A stretch of DNA of 64,000 nucleotides from Saprospiraceae bacterium (GCA_016717265.1 JADKFX010000001.1:248001-312000), one strand, 5' to 3'. Shown: positions 1 to 10,840, counted from the stretch's first letter. The notes: generated by a model from the sequence alone, not told the origin. Numbers and translations: made by a program.

Positions 1-895
1 ATTGTTTAAAAAATTCTGGCTGTCCTACAATAATAGAATCCACTTTTTGTATCCCACTGGAAGTAAAATATAAATCCCAGTTAATTGTTGAATAGTTATT
101 CTGAATTTCTTTCAATGAAAACTTATGATAATTTTTATAAGGATCTCTTAAATCTGCTAATTTTCGGGAAGCACTTGCCAATGCATTTTCTATACTCATT
201 ACAATGCTGCTATTTGTCACTGCCACTGCATCCGAATCTCCTAACAAACGAAACATATTCTGAAGATGCACTTTATACGCTTCCCGAATATTTGTTGTTC
301 TCGTATCATTTTCTAAATAATAATCCCGAGATGGCAATCCAATACCTCCTTGACTGAAATGCAATTTATAATGGCTACTCGATTTTTCGTCCTGGTAAAT
401 TCCTGCATCAAATAAAATCGGAACACCAATGGAATGCAAGTAAGCTATCTGTTTAATAAATTGACTCATATCCTTAATAGAATCTATATGATTCAAGTCT
501 TCACTTAATGGACTTATTCCTAAATTCTCAATTTGAAATGTATCCATACCAGATAACCAAAAATCACCAATCTTCTGAATCGCGCTTCCTGCTGTTGCAT
601 TGGATTGTATAGCCTCTTCATTTATTTTTCGAATCCGGCCCAAGATTTCTGCAGGAATGACTTGAAAAACACCCCAGGACGATTCATCTTCAGGTATTGG
701 ATTTCTTTTTAACCAATTTCCTGTTGAGAATTTATTAAAATCATATCCTGGCTTTATGCTTGAATCTACTAATGTTGTAAGATAATTTGTAGAATCCATT
801 GCCTCTTTATTTTGATTTTGATGATTACACGAAAATCCAAAAATAAATGATAGGGATAGAAAGACTATCCAACATAACTTGTGTTTAATTTGCAT
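1..895 (-). CDS. M13-family metallopeptidase lipoprotein, C-terminal part cut by window edge
   Basis: The reading frame is open from an ATG at 895 down to base 1, giving the first 298 residues of a longer protein with no stop in the window. The N-terminus is a lipoprotein signal with a lipobox ending FGFSC, followed by an Asn/Gln-rich linker. The body contains the GGIGLPSRDYYL stretch typical of the N-terminal domain of neprilysin/PepO-type (M13) zinc endopeptidases, preceded by a G-x-F-W-x-SGMDT-type region. Family members are about 650-690 residues, so the HExxH zinc site lies outside the window. The inferred role is an envelope-anchored oligopeptidase. It lies 58 bp downstream of sprA on the same strand. 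The M13 assignment rests on motif recognition of the N-terminal half only. Confidence 0.85.
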   Translation of the reverse strand, partial: MQIKHKLCWIVFLSLSFIFGFSCNHQNQNKEAMDSTNYLTTLVDSSIKPGYDFNKFSTGNWLKRNPIPEDESSWGVFQVIPAEILGRIRKINEEAIQSNATAGSAIQKIGDFWLSGMDTFQIENLGISPLSEDLNHIDSIKDMSQFIKQIAYLHSIGVPILFDAGIYQDEKSSSHYKLHFSQGGIGLPSRDYYLENDTRTTNIREAYKVHLQNMFRLLGDSDAVAVTNSSIVMSIENALASASRKLADLRDPYKNYHKFSLKEIQNNYSTINWDLYFTSSGIQKVDSIIVGQPEFFKQ

Positions 896-953
896 TCAAG
901 AATTTATAAGAACTTATTATATAAATCTGCATTCACGCTATAAAAATTTATTT

Positions 954-3900
954 CTAATTTAGTGTATACATAATGGTTAAGCCTCCATTAATCCGGACAT
1001 CTTTATATTGATTCTGAACATACGGAATGGTCTTTCGGTAATCACAGAATAAACGGACATTTAAATTCTTATTCATGCTATACTTAACAGCCGGCGTGAA
1101 ACTTATTTGCTTTGCACCACTTATTGGTTGACTTTTAATATTTACATCCAATCTATGGATTTTGGTAATATTATCTGTGATACCAAAATCAAAAGTAAAT
1201 TCCAGATCATTTCCTTTTGGTGTACTTGCATTTTGTTGTTCTTCGGTTTGTTTACTCTTAGACTTACTTTTCTTCTTCTTAAAATTTACACCCTTATTTA
1301 ATGCTTTCATTCCAGGAAGCCAGGATATAATAACATCTTTAATTACATAGCCTGCTTTAATTGTATAATTAGTTGCTTTGGTTTCAAGAAGTTGACCTTC
1401 AATTCCATTTTGGAGTTTCAGGTTTCTATTTTTATTTAAATCAAGCCCTAATTCAATCCCATTTTTTGCTTTAATATTAATACCCAATAAAGGCGCAAAT
1501 TGTTCATTAATCACCATTTCCGGAACCTCATATTTTGAATGGTAAGAAGCTTTTAATTCATTTCCTCTTCTACTAATTGGCAATTCATTATTGTTGGTTC
1601 TATAATCCAGATTCGTTCTAAATGAATTCACGGTCAAGGTATTTTTATAACCGTGTCTTATGGAGAAATCCTGAAAAATATCTTTAAAAACACCAAGTCT
1701 ACTTAAACCTGTATAATTAATCTGCCAGTTTGGCAATGGAAATGTATTAAATAAATCAAGATTAAAACTATTGGGATCCTTATTGGTATACGCTGCTAAA
1801 AACGCCGGACTCACCACATCAATGTGATCCCCCTGGAAACCATCGTAATAGTTTGGATCAAATGGACTTAAATTTCTAACCCCAAGTCGATCCGCTACTC
1901 TCTTTGAGATAATAGGACGAGACTTGCTAAAGCGTTCAAACACTGCATCAAGATCACTAAAAATAGTTTGAAGCGAAACATACGAAATACTATATTGCCC
2001 ATTTTCAAAAGGTGTAAAATGTTGAAAAGCCATATCATTCGTTCCGAAAACAGAATCCAATTTAAATGTTTCTGCCAGATCCTTTGTGTAACTTCTATCC
2101 AAATTTAAATCAATACTAAAATCTTTGAATGGTTCTAATTTTATTTTAGCACCAATCGTATTTGATTTCCGTTGAATCATTTCTTTATTAAAATAACAAT
2201 TTGTAGAAATCCAACCTTTTTCTGCTGCGCGATCCAACCAACCATTCTTACCAAAATCTACCTGATTTCCTGCAATAAAGTCCCAGCCTGGTGCTGTGAA
2301 ATTCTTACTCATTCCTAACAAATTACTTTTTTCCATAAATCCAGGAATAGAGGTCGTCCTATTTTGAGAAAAATTAAGCTGAATTCTCTTAAGCATTAAA
2401 ATTGGAGTTAATGCAATTTTGGTTAAAGGATCCACTTTTTCGGAAGTTTCTTTTTTCTTCTTCGTTTTCTCACCATCTTCTGGTTTCGCGCTCTCTTTTG
2501 TTTTAGCGGCAGGTCTAAATCTACCGGAAGAAGCACCTTCACCCGAATACTTTCTTAAAAATTTAGATTTATTATAGAGTGTTGTGAAATTAAGTTCATT
2601 CGTAATACTTATATTTTGTCCATTACTAATAACAGAACCTAAAGAATCGATACTGTTTAATGAACCCGCAGACCAATTATAATTTGCTGTGTATTGTGTT
2701 CTTATGGTTACAAAATCAAGAAATGGAATCAACCTTGTCGGAACTGCATATGCCAATGTAAAATTATGCTTGTAATCTTTTGTTCGCCCAAAGTTTCTTA
2801 AATTTTTTGCAACATATTTACTGCGTTCATCACATGGATACGCTAAACCTGTAATCGGATCAATACAATCTTGTCGCAATGGATTATACGTGATTTCATC
2901 AACCGCTGCCTCGTTTCGAGCGCTGAAATTAAACTTTAGCGATTTCGTAAAATCCCAGGCTAAACTATAATCTCGATTCCAGCTAAACTTACGATCTTCC
3001 CAGGTACTGTATTTTGGTGCTGCGAATCTATAAGTACGCACCGCATTTTTTCGATCCAGGCCATTTCTAACTGAAAAAGAATTTGGAATTAAATTAAAAT
3101 TAAATTCACCTAATAATTTCAAATTTTTGTTTGTGATTAATTTTTTAAATGGCTCAATATATTTTGGAGTAAGTGCAAAATTATAATCGATTCCACCTTG
3201 TTGTGATTTCAATTTATCCAGCGCAATAATCGGATTGTGTTTTGTCGAAACCGATTGTGCATAACTTAATGAAAAATTTTCGATGTCCCAAGGTTTCGGC
3301 TTGCTACTTCCTTTGCGCTCTTTCCGAACATTATTAAATGCAAAACTTTTAATATCGGTATAATCTATTGCCTGGTCTCTAATAGAATCCTTTTTTGCCT
3401 CGGTTGTTGCTGAATTGATCCGATCTTTCAATTTTATATCTGTATGATTCGGATCGTATTCAGGTGTTTTCGTAATATGGGATACTTGCGCAGAAAATGG
3501 CAATCGAATGCCAATTTTTTCAGGAATAAATTTGTCCAAAGCAAGATTGACTGTAGCGTCTATTTGCTTTGTTTCATCCGTAGCACGTTGCGCTAATTTC
3601 TGATCAATTCCTCCCCAACCTACGGTTGAAAAATTACCTGCTAAACTTACATTCCCTAAATCGGCTAATTGAATTTCAGCTCTGGCAAGCGCTGCAAATC
3701 CTCCTTTTTCTTCAAGTCCTGTTAATCGAAGTTCATTAAACCAAACTTCAATATCCTGCACCGTGGCTGTGTTTTTATTGCGAACTCCTAATAATGCACC
3801 GCGCACCAATCCAATCGTTGGATTACCAATGACTCTAACTTTATTATCAGGTCGTTCTGGATCGGAAATTTCATATAAGGTTGCTAAATCACCCGATGGA

Positions 3901-6900
3901 TCATTGTCCCTTTTGTTTTTTAAATCCACCAATAATTGCAATGGAAAATCAAAATCATTTCTTTTAAGCCAGATGGAATCCTGATCAGCCGGAAAATTTT
4001 TATCAGAATAGGCTAATGGAATTTCATACTCATAATAATTATTTGTAAAATCTTTTCCTAATCTCATGAATACACAGACTTTATCTACATTTTCTGATTT
4101 AATAGATTCCCCATGTACAAACATTTTAATCCGCTTGTATTTTCTAATATCAAGATCCAGAATTTTATAAATAGAATTTTCACAGCCCGCTAATAAATCT
4201 TCTTTACGCAATAATAAGGAAGATTCATTTTGTTGAATATCGGCATACTGTGTACTGTAAAATCGTTCTCTTTGAATTCCTGGTGGCGTCTTATAATTAA
4301 ATGGTGTTTTACCAGAATTTTCTTCTATATCCACTTTATCTAAAATCAAACTTTTATTTCCATCATCAATACCAGTACAGTAATCTTTATATTTCCTCCA
4401 GGAGTTTCGACCTAATTGAAATTTAATTAATCGAAACGTTACCGATTGATCAAATCCAGCAAATAAAATTCGCATCGATAATATCGAACGAAAATCATTT
4501 ATTTGTCCAACGGCTTTTCCAGACTTTACGGGTATTCTAAAGCGATACCATACTTCATCTTCATTTGAATTTGCAGGTCGTACGATAACTGTGTCTGTTA
4601 TATAATTTGTAGGAGAAGATGGATCAAAAGCAATTTTAAAATCAGGCGTCCTTTCGATCGGAATTTCATAATTATAATAAGACTCTATTTCATTTAAAGA
4701 TTTATCGTAATTCAAATCTTCTTGATCTGGATAACCGGTATAAGCGGTTGATTGATTATTGTCCGTTTCAATTTGCCCATTCCCTTCAGGCATATTATAT
4801 CGTTTGTATTTATCAAGTACTGTTTCCCCACCGGTAAAAGAATTGGAACGATAAGAAACATAATCATCATTCGCAGGATCATTAATTACAGTGGGTAAAA
4901 TTCTAGGATCCAAAAATGCTTTTTGCTTTGATATATAATCAGAAAAAATAATGGCTTCATCTTTATTTACAATGTTTGATGAGCTGTTAAGTCCGTCATA
5001 TCCTAAATCCTGTTGTTCCCGGTCATTTACATCAAAACTACTTGTAAGTGGAGGTACTCTTGCGATTTTTCCAAAAACACTATAGTCAACTGGAAGATTT
5101 AATGAAGTTGTTGGCAAACCATGTTCAAATTGTTGTTTTCCATCTTTTAAAATATCTTCTGAGAAATTTCCTAATTGAAAATACATTTTACCAGAATTGG
5201 TTACCGGTTCATTTGGATTAGGTTTTGCTAAAAATGGATTTAGCATCCAAAAATCGATATACTCGACATTATTTGCTTCAAAATCATTTGTATTTAAACG
5301 GGTCATTAAACCACCCCAGCGCGTTTCAGGACTCAATAATTTATTGGATCCATCAATTCCAAATGTAGTTACTGTATTCCCATTAATATCAGTACCTGTC
5401 AATCCTCCATTTACATCAAAATTATAAGGTCCTTTTTCTTTTGGGTAATAACTAATATCAAAAGTTAACTCTGTACTAAATCCAATGGGACGTTGTTTAT
5501 TTGGAAAAATTTCAGTTTCATCAACTAATCTTGTATAAGAATTCTGCGAACTGGATGTATTTGTACGTGCGTATTCATCAATTCGATACCAACTCACGAG
5601 TGCGCGATTTGCATTGCTGATCACATTATCATAAATATCTGATCCGGCAAATGAAGGGTCACTTAAACCTTGTGGAGCGGATGCTAAAATCCATTGAGAA
5701 ACATTATAGCCTAAACCAATTCCGGAAGAGCTTCCTTCAAAATCATCAATATACACCACTCCGCCTTCACTGCCTTGTTGATTGATTGCTTTTGAGTGAC
5801 CTGGTATCAGGGCTGCTGCTTCTGCTTGCAAGGTCCAACTAGAAGCTTCCTTTGTGGAATATAAAGGAAGTTTATCCAAAAATCTGGTCATCCAGGGAGC
5901 TTTCCGATTGATATTAAAATCCAATCCAACGACCCGATTATTGATAGGATCTTCGCCAATATTTACTTTTTCAGTGAATGGCTTTTCAAAAAGGTGCATA
6001 TATGTAGCACCAATAGATAAATCTTTACGTTTTGAATATTCAGCTCTCAATCCAATCATTGTCTTCGTTTGAAAACTAAATAAAGAATTGTCTTCAAATT
6101 TTACATTGATTGGTACTCCAGATTGTAATAATGCTTCATTTAAGATGGTAACTTTTCCTAAATTCCGATCGACAATATAATCTGAACCTTCATTTAAAGT
6201 TAAGGATCCTGCACTTACAATGACCCTTGCATTTGGATCTAAATTAAATGTGTTTAATGGAATTTCATTTGACTTCCCTGATTTGTAACTTCCTTTTATT
6301 AAAAACTGATTTGATTTTAAATCTCTTCTGGCTGCGGTTATTGAAGTGTCATATAATGATTCATAATTATACTTTTTATAAATAGCATCTTCAAGTGTTG
6401 GGTTCTTTACAACTTTAGCGAGCAATTTTTTAAATGAAGATCCAAAGGGTTCCAATACAGGAAAAATAACAGCACCACTTGGAGGAATTACTGTTTGCCC
6501 GGGAATAAAATCAAACACTCCATCTGGTTGCGGATCATTTGTTTTATTTAAAAAATCCATATTAAATAAATTTAATAATGGATAACCATCAATTTCCTGA
6601 ATGTATCTTTTTGCAATTCCATCCTGATCTTCATAATAAAGGTCCATGGTAAAATCATCTTGATTCAGATTAAATCCACCCGTGGGATACACGTTTTTCA
6701 TCATGAGTTTGTAGGATGGTAAATCTGTGCGTTGACCAGATGATTTTAGCATTTTAACAAAAATCACTTTATAACTTAAGGAATCGGATTTAACATCTGA
6801 ACTCATTTCACCTACTTTATAGATGGCTCCAGTTCTAGGATCGATTTCACGACCATTCTGCAAATATTGATAAGAAACAGCAAGCACCTGATTAGGTCTT

Positions 6901-8318
6901 GGCCTTGAACGCAATGATATAAATCCTAATTCTGCATTGTAGCTATATTCATTTGGACTTAAACGTTTAGCCCTTACTTTTTCAAAGTCGCGTCCCTGTT
7001 TTAAATTTAAACCATTAGGATCTGATAAATAACGAACTACTTTATTTAAATCTCTTGCCTGATCATTAATTAAAATTTGATCCAGTAAAGTATTTGAAGT
7101 ATTTGATGGAACTAAAGCTCCAGACTTGTCTTTTGAAACAGCGCTGCCCGGCAAAAAACGTGCTGCACTTGTGATTCCCATATCAAATAATTCGGCTTCC
7201 GCTACTCCAAGATCATTTAATGCTACGATATCTCTGAGTTCAGTTTCCCGACTATTTTGCGCATCTTCTGTTAACCAGACTTCAATATTTTTAATTTTAA
7301 ATTGACTATTGATCTCTGGTAAATTAGCCAATGCAATTTCATAAGAATTTCGATTATAATGGCTTAGAAAAAAATGTCGGTTTTCATCATATTGGTCAGG
7401 ACGAACTTCATACTCCTGAAATACACCTCCACCTTTAGTTTGAATATTTTCTTGCTTTGATTTTTGTTGGGAAATCAATCCGGTTAATCTTAAATGTCCA
7501 AATTGCCAATCCGTTTTAAAACCAAATAAATTTTGAGAACCCTGAATAAGATTTGTACGCAATGGTAAACTCACATTCCCTGCTTCTATTTTTTTAATAA
7601 TATCATCTTCCGAAAATTTTTCAGAATCATAGGCAAGTTTGAGTTTATTCTCAAAATCAAAAGCCGCTTTTGTATCGTAATTTGTATTTAACTTTAATTT
7701 GTCTCCAATATTTCCGGTGACATCCATCCGAATATCCATATCAAAATCAGGCGTCAATTGTCTTCGTTGTCTTTCTGGAATTTGAGGATTTGCGGTGTAT
7801 GAATAATTAGCCCCTAGCGTAAAACCGATAGATCCTTGAGGTTTAATATCGATTCCAAAGCCTCCAAATAAACGGTCTGCAAGATTTTTCTTTAAATCAA
7901 TTTTACTGATTGGATCTACAATACTTGCATAATTTCTTTTTGTTGTAGAAATGCCCGCTAAGTTTTTAAGATATTCCTGATCTTGTTGACGTGCTTTAAA
8001 ATTTAGAAATTCAGTAAATGTTAGATTAGAAGACGGGCGATAATAATCGTCCCCAATTTTTTCACTGACATTATATTCACCGGTTTCAGGATCGTATTCA
8101 ATTTTTTGGTCAATTACTTTAGGGTCTTTAAGATCAAAGGGATTGTCTTTTGGATCATCCACAAAATTTCCTGGACGATCTTTTAATGGGATCGTGTCTT
8201 GCACAGATACCGTGGAAGGCTGCTCCCAGTCAGGCAATTGGTGTCCACCTGCAACCAAATTCCAAAAAACTAAAAGAGTAAAACCCACTATAAATGTTAT
8301 ACGTTCCACACTATTCAT
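954..8318 (-). CDS. sprA: SprA, outer-membrane translocon of the type IX secretion system
   Basis: This 2454-residue protein has a signal-like N-terminus and long stretches of beta-barrel character. Its length and sequence match the SprA family (about 2400 residues), the very large barrel that exports T9SS cargo across the outer membrane and supports gliding in motile members. Recognisable features are the N-terminal region with LADRLFGGFGIDIKPQGS, the repeated GIDIKPQG/NLFGFK-type barrel strands, a Lys-rich insertion near residues 1950-1980, and a C-terminus ending in a beta strand (GGLTIMYTLN). The gene follows ruvA by 80 bp, and this ruvA-sprA adjacency recurs in Bacteroidota. A TACCTTTG box 59 bases upstream suggests its own promoter. 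Its presence explains the T9SS-sorted proteins elsewhere in the window. Confidence 0.95.
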   Translation of the reverse strand: MNSVERITFIVGFTLLVFWNLVAGGHQLPDWEQPSTVSVQDTIPLKDRPGNFVDDPKDNPFDLKDPKVIDQKIEYDPETGEYNVSEKIGDDYYRPSSNLTFTEFLNFKARQQDQEYLKNLAGISTTKRNYASIVDPISKIDLKKNLADRLFGGFGIDIKPQGSIGFTLGANYSYTANPQIPERQRRQLTPDFDMDIRMDVTGNIGDKLKLNTNYDTKAAFDFENKLKLAYDSEKFSEDDIIKKIEAGNVSLPLRTNLIQGSQNLFGFKTDWQFGHLRLTGLISQQKSKQENIQTKGGGVFQEYEVRPDQYDENRHFFLSHYNRNSYEIALANLPEINSQFKIKNIEVWLTEDAQNSRETELRDIVALNDLGVAEAELFDMGITSAARFLPGSAVSKDKSGALVPSNTSNTLLDQILINDQARDLNKVVRYLSDPNGLNLKQGRDFEKVRAKRLSPNEYSYNAELGFISLRSRPRPNQVLAVSYQYLQNGREIDPRTGAIYKVGEMSSDVKSDSLSYKVIFVKMLKSSGQRTDLPSYKLMMKNVYPTGGFNLNQDDFTMDLYYEDQDGIAKRYIQEIDGYPLLNLFNMDFLNKTNDPQPDGVFDFIPGQTVIPPSGAVIFPVLEPFGSSFKKLLAKVVKNPTLEDAIYKKYNYESLYDTSITAARRDLKSNQFLIKGSYKSGKSNEIPLNTFNLDPNARVIVSAGSLTLNEGSDYIVDRNLGKVTILNEALLQSGVPINVKFEDNSLFSFQTKTMIGLRAEYSKRKDLSIGATYMHLFEKPFTEKVNIGEDPINNRVVGLDFNINRKAPWMTRFLDKLPLYSTKEASSWTLQAEAAALIPGHSKAINQQGSEGGVVYIDDFEGSSSGIGLGYNVSQWILASAPQGLSDPSFAGSDIYDNVISNANRALVSWYRIDEYARTNTSSSQNSYTRLVDETEIFPNKQRPIGFSTELTFDISYYPKEKGPYNFDVNGGLTGTDINGNTVTTFGIDGSNKLLSPETRWGGLMTRLNTNDFEANNVEYIDFWMLNPFLAKPNPNEPVTNSGKMYFQLGNFSEDILKDGKQQFEHGLPTTSLNLPVDYSVFGKIARVPPLTSSFDVNDREQQDLGYDGLNSSSNIVNKDEAIIFSDYISKQKAFLDPRILPTVINDPANDDYVSYRSNSFTGGETVLDKYKRYNMPEGNGQIETDNNQSTAYTGYPDQEDLNYDKSLNEIESYYNYEIPIERTPDFKIAFDPSSPTNYITDTVIVRPANSNEDEVWYRFRIPVKSGKAVGQINDFRSILSMRILFAGFDQSVTFRLIKFQLGRNSWRKYKDYCTGIDDGNKSLILDKVDIEENSGKTPFNYKTPPGIQRERFYSTQYADIQQNESSLLLRKEDLLAGCENSIYKILDLDIRKYKRIKMFVHGESIKSENVDKVCVFMRLGKDFTNNYYEYEIPLAYSDKNFPADQDSIWLKRNDFDFPLQLLVDLKNKRDNDPSGDLATLYEISDPERPDNKVRVIGNPTIGLVRGALLGVRNKNTATVQDIEVWFNELRLTGLEEKGGFAALARAEIQLADLGNVSLAGNFSTVGWGGIDQKLAQRATDETKQIDATVNLALDKFIPEKIGIRLPFSAQVSHITKTPEYDPNHTDIKLKDRINSATTEAKKDSIRDQAIDYTDIKSFAFNNVRKERKGSSKPKPWDIENFSLSYAQSVSTKHNPIIALDKLKSQQGGIDYNFALTPKYIEPFKKLITNKNLKLLGEFNFNLIPNSFSVRNGLDRKNAVRTYRFAAPKYSTWEDRKFSWNRDYSLAWDFTKSLKFNFSARNEAAVDEITYNPLRQDCIDPITGLAYPCDERSKYVAKNLRNFGRTKDYKHNFTLAYAVPTRLIPFLDFVTIRTQYTANYNWSAGSLNSIDSLGSVISNGQNISITNELNFTTLYNKSKFLRKYSGEGASSGRFRPAAKTKESAKPEDGEKTKKKKETSEKVDPLTKIALTPILMLKRIQLNFSQNRTTSIPGFMEKSNLLGMSKNFTAPGWDFIAGNQVDFGKNGWLDRAAEKGWISTNCYFNKEMIQRKSNTIGAKIKLEPFKDFSIDLNLDRSYTKDLAETFKLDSVFGTNDMAFQHFTPFENGQYSISYVSLQTIFSDLDAVFERFSKSRPIISKRVADRLGVRNLSPFDPNYYDGFQGDHIDVVSPAFLAAYTNKDPNSFNLDLFNTFPLPNWQINYTGLSRLGVFKDIFQDFSIRHGYKNTLTVNSFRTNLDYRTNNNELPISRRGNELKASYHSKYEVPEMVINEQFAPLLGINIKAKNGIELGLDLNKNRNLKLQNGIEGQLLETKATNYTIKAGYVIKDVIISWLPGMKALNKGVNFKKKKSKSKSKQTEEQQNASTPKGNDLEFTFDFGITDNITKIHRLDVNIKSQPISGAKQISFTPAVKYSMNKNLNVRLFCDYRKTIPYVQNQYKDVRINGGLTIMYTLN

Positions 8319-8376
8319 AAATCAAATCAAATAAATCATTAAGAAAAACCGCCTGACTATAACGTAGAAATTGGCA

Positions 8377-8384
8377 CAAAGGTA
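8377..8384 (-). promoter_or_regulatory. Bacteroidota-type -7 promoter box upstream of sprA
   Basis: On the minus strand this reads TACCTTTG, matching the TAnnTTTG -7 consensus of the Bacteroidota primary sigma factor. It lies 59 bases before the sprA start, in the gap between ruvA and sprA. I do not see a clear -33 TTG at ideal spacing. Confidence 0.4.
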
Positions 8385-8398
8385 TGTTTTACAGTATT

Positions 8399-8992
8399 TC
8401 AGGCTAATTTTTTTAATGCCAATTTTATCAAATCTTCTACCGGGATGTCCGGATCGTTTGCTTCTGCTAAATTTTTGAAAACCTGATCAATATTTGATCG
8501 TCCAAATCCTAGAGCCACTAAAGCCGAAATTGCCTCAAGTCGGGCTGTAGAACGACTGGATACTGCTCCAAAGGCGGTTTCAGAACCCGCTTCTTTCCCG
8601 ATTTTATCATACAAGTCAATTAAAATACGTTGGGCTGTTTTTGGGCCAACTCCTTTAATTTTTCTAAAAACGAGATCATCCTTATGAATTATGGCCATTT
8701 TTATAGCTTCCGGTTCAAGCGATGATAAAATTAATCTGGCTGTATTTGGACCTACCCCATTTACAGAAATCAAAAGCACAAATAATTGCCTTTCTTCTTC
8801 TGTGCCAAATCCATATAAGTGTTGCCCATCTTCTTTTACAATAAAATGAGTCAAAACCTTCGCTTCTTTTAAACCTTCTAATTGACTATAGGTATTCAAA
8901 CTTATAAAAATCTGATACCCTACACCATTTGCTTCCACGATCACATAGGTTGGGTGACGCGCTATAATCGGACCTTTAATATAATAAATCAT
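8399..8992 (-). CDS. ruvA: Holliday junction branch-migration protein RuvA
   Basis: The 197-residue protein matches full-length RuvA. Residues 1-65 form the OB-fold domain (MIYYIKGPIIARHPTYVIVEANGVGYQIFIS region). Two helix-hairpin-helix motifs follow, NGVGPNTARLIL and KGVGPKTAQRIL, which bind the minor groove of the junction. The C-terminal domain III contains the AISALVALGFGRSNIDQVF segment that contacts RuvB. RuvA tetramers hold four-way junctions while RuvB drives branch migration. It sits directly upstream of sprA. A weak TACCTTCG box lies about 18 bases before the start. Confidence 0.97.
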   Translation of the reverse strand: MIYYIKGPIIARHPTYVIVEANGVGYQIFISLNTYSQLEGLKEAKVLTHFIVKEDGQHLYGFGTEEERQLFVLLISVNGVGPNTARLILSSLEPEAIKMAIIHKDDLVFRKIKGVGPKTAQRILIDLYDKIGKEAGSETAFGAVSSRSTARLEAISALVALGFGRSNIDQVFKNLAEANDPDIPVEDLIKLALKKLA

Positions 8993-9119
8993 TTTTTGTA
9001 TTCAATCTGCGAAGGTAAAGATTATATATAATATTTTTATAATATGATTAAATTCAAATTTATCCATCAATATCCATCCCTTTATTATCTTTAACTTTCA
9101 TTCAATTAAAACAAAACAT

Positions 9120-9620
9120 ATGTCAATCAACTGGTTAGTAGTATTAGGAGCTGGTTTTATCCCGCTTATCTTAGGTTTTATTTGGTATCATCCAAAGGTT
9201 TTTGGAACGATTTGGATACAATTAGCGGGTGTATCTGAAGAAAAAGCCAAGCAATCCAATATGGCATTGATTTTTGGTGTTACCTTATTATTAGGTATTT
9301 TTCTCTCAGCCGCCATGTTAACGATGGTCATTCATCAAACCCATATGATGTCAAGTTTGATGAATATACCCGGTTTTGGAGTAGAGGGATCAGAAGTCAA
9401 TACGTATTACCTCGACTTTCTCAACAAATATGGAAATGAATTCAGAACCTTTAAACATGGTGCATTACATGGAATGATCGGAGGTATTTTAATTGCATTC
9501 CCGATTGTATCCGTAAATGCAATGTTCGAACAAAGAAGCTTTAAATATATCCTTATTAATGCAGGTTTTTGGACAGCATGTATGATCCTTATCGGTGGCG
9601 TAATTAGTGCCTGTGCTTAA
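9120..9620 (+). CDS. DUF1761 integral membrane protein
   Basis: A 166-residue hydrophobic protein beginning MSINWLVVLGAGFIPLILGFIWYHPKVFG, the signature opening of the DUF1761 family, with four predicted membrane segments (about residues 5-22, 48-70, 115-135 and 145-165). The WYHPKVFG motif after the first helix is typical. The biochemical role of the family is not established. It is a single gene on the + strand between divergently read ruvA and the convergent pyrH operon, so it probably has its own promoter in the 127-bp gap after ruvA. Confidence 0.8.
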   Translation: MSINWLVVLGAGFIPLILGFIWYHPKVFGTIWIQLAGVSEEKAKQSNMALIFGVTLLLGIFLSAAMLTMVIHQTHMMSSLMNIPGFGVEGSEVNTYYLDFLNKYGNEFRTFKHGALHGMIGGILIAFPIVSVNAMFEQRSFKYILINAGFWTACMILIGGVISACA

Positions 9621-9727
9621 TTTTTAAATTCATTTGAAATATGAATTTAAAAGCAGATGTCATTTCCATCAAAATAACAAAAGTGGAATTGGTTTAACTT
9701 TTAGACTCTAATAATATTTTATTTTTG

Positions 9728-9825
9728 GGAAATTTTATTTTGCATCAAGCCTACTTTTGAAAGGGTCGTAAAATATAGAAGCTTGCAAATTTTATCTTGC
9801 TTAAAAAAGCAAAATAAAATTTTCC
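9728..9825. repeat. Triplicated 16-bp AT-rich repeat forming a terminator-like hairpin
   Basis: The gap between DUF1761 and the convergent pyrH gene holds three versions of one 16-17 bp word. GGAAATTTTATTTTGC lies at 9728-9743 (+), GCAAATTTTATCTTGC at 9785-9800 (+), and the inverted form GCAAAATAAAATTTTCC at 9809-9825. The last two can form a long stem with an 8-base loop, placed where a bidirectional terminator would be expected. A second small stem, AAATTCAT/ATGAATTT, lies near 9625-9650. No gene is seen between 9621 and 9948. Confidence 0.5.
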
Positions 9826-9948
9826 AAAAAATTCAAGATAAGCTTTGAATTGAATATACCATTCAGCTTATACATTCGAAATTATATTAGAATGTTAATG
9901 TTTTAAAACAGATTTCAATTCAACAGTAAGTTTGGGTGACAGGCTAAA

Positions 9949-10656
9949 TTAACTTACGAGGGTACCAATTCTTTCTCCTTTAATAATTCGCTCAAAATTA
10001 GATTCTTGATTTACATCAAAAACTATAATGGGCATTTGATTTTCTTTGCACATTGTGAAAGCAGTCATATCCATTACTTGAAGACCACGGGATATTACTT
10101 CTGTAAAACTTAACTGATCAAATCTTACGGCATCTTTATGTTTTAAAGGATCTTTATCATAGATACCATCAACCCGGGTTGCTTTTAGGATAACCTCAGC
10201 ATTGATTTCACTCGCTCTTAAAGCAGCTGCAGAATCTGTTGTAAAATAGGGGTTACCAGTTCCTGCAGAAAAGATAAGAACCCGTCCCTTTTCTAAATGA
10301 CGGATTGCCCTTCTTCGGATATACGGTTCTGCAATTTGCCGCATTTCTATAGCAGAAATTAATCTTGTATAAACGCCCAGGGTTTCAAGAGCACTTTGTA
10401 AAGCCATTCCATTAATACAAGTTGCCAACATTCCCATATAGTCACCTTGTGCTCGTTCGATTCCGGAACCTTCTCCATCCATTCCTCTAAATATATTCCC
10501 ACCACCTATAACCACTGCCAATTCGATTTTATGTGAAACGGCCATCTTGATTTGCTGAGCATAATATTTCAACATGGAAGGTTCAATACCATATTTTTGC
10601 TCACCCATTAATGCTTCGCCACTTAATTTCAATAAGATACGTTTGTATTTGGACAT
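9949..10656 (-). CDS. pyrH: Uridylate kinase (UMP kinase)
   Basis: The start is placed at the ATG of MSKYKRILLKLSGEALMG, giving 235 residues. A longer in-frame start at 10764 would add 36 residues not found in the family. Family motifs include KLSGEAL, the GGGNIFRG phosphate-binding loop, GDYMGMLATCINGMAL, and FSAGTGNPYFTTDSAAALRA near the nucleotide site. The enzyme phosphorylates UMP to UDP in pyrimidine synthesis. It is the last gene of the rplM-rpsI-rpsB-tsf-pyrH order, but a strong hairpin terminator lies between tsf and pyrH, so it may be partly uncoupled from the ribosomal genes. Confidence 0.95.
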   Translation of the reverse strand: MSKYKRILLKLSGEALMGEQKYGIEPSMLKYYAQQIKMAVSHKIELAVVIGGGNIFRGMDGEGSGIERAQGDYMGMLATCINGMALQSALETLGVYTRLISAIEMRQIAEPYIRRRAIRHLEKGRVLIFSAGTGNPYFTTDSAAALRASEINAEVILKATRVDGIYDKDPLKHKDAVRFDQLSFTEVISRGLQVMDMTAFTMCKENQMPIIVFDVNQESNFERIIKGERIGTLVS

Positions 10657-10840
10657 GGTTTCAAATTTAGTTTTAATAAATGCGCATAAACTTTTAAAAT
10701 ACGTTTGCAATATAATTCCTATAAAGTGAATACCATTGCATTTTGTCAAAGAAAGAAATTTCAAGATTAAAATTCAATTCACCAATCGGTGAAAAAGATC
10801 TTCCATTATTTAGAATTTTTAATAACAAACTAGCTGGAAC

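Noticed and set aside
85..357. Open frame of 90 codons on the + strand
   Set aside because: It is a shadow of the M13 metallopeptidase reading frame on the other strand, which has clear family motifs.
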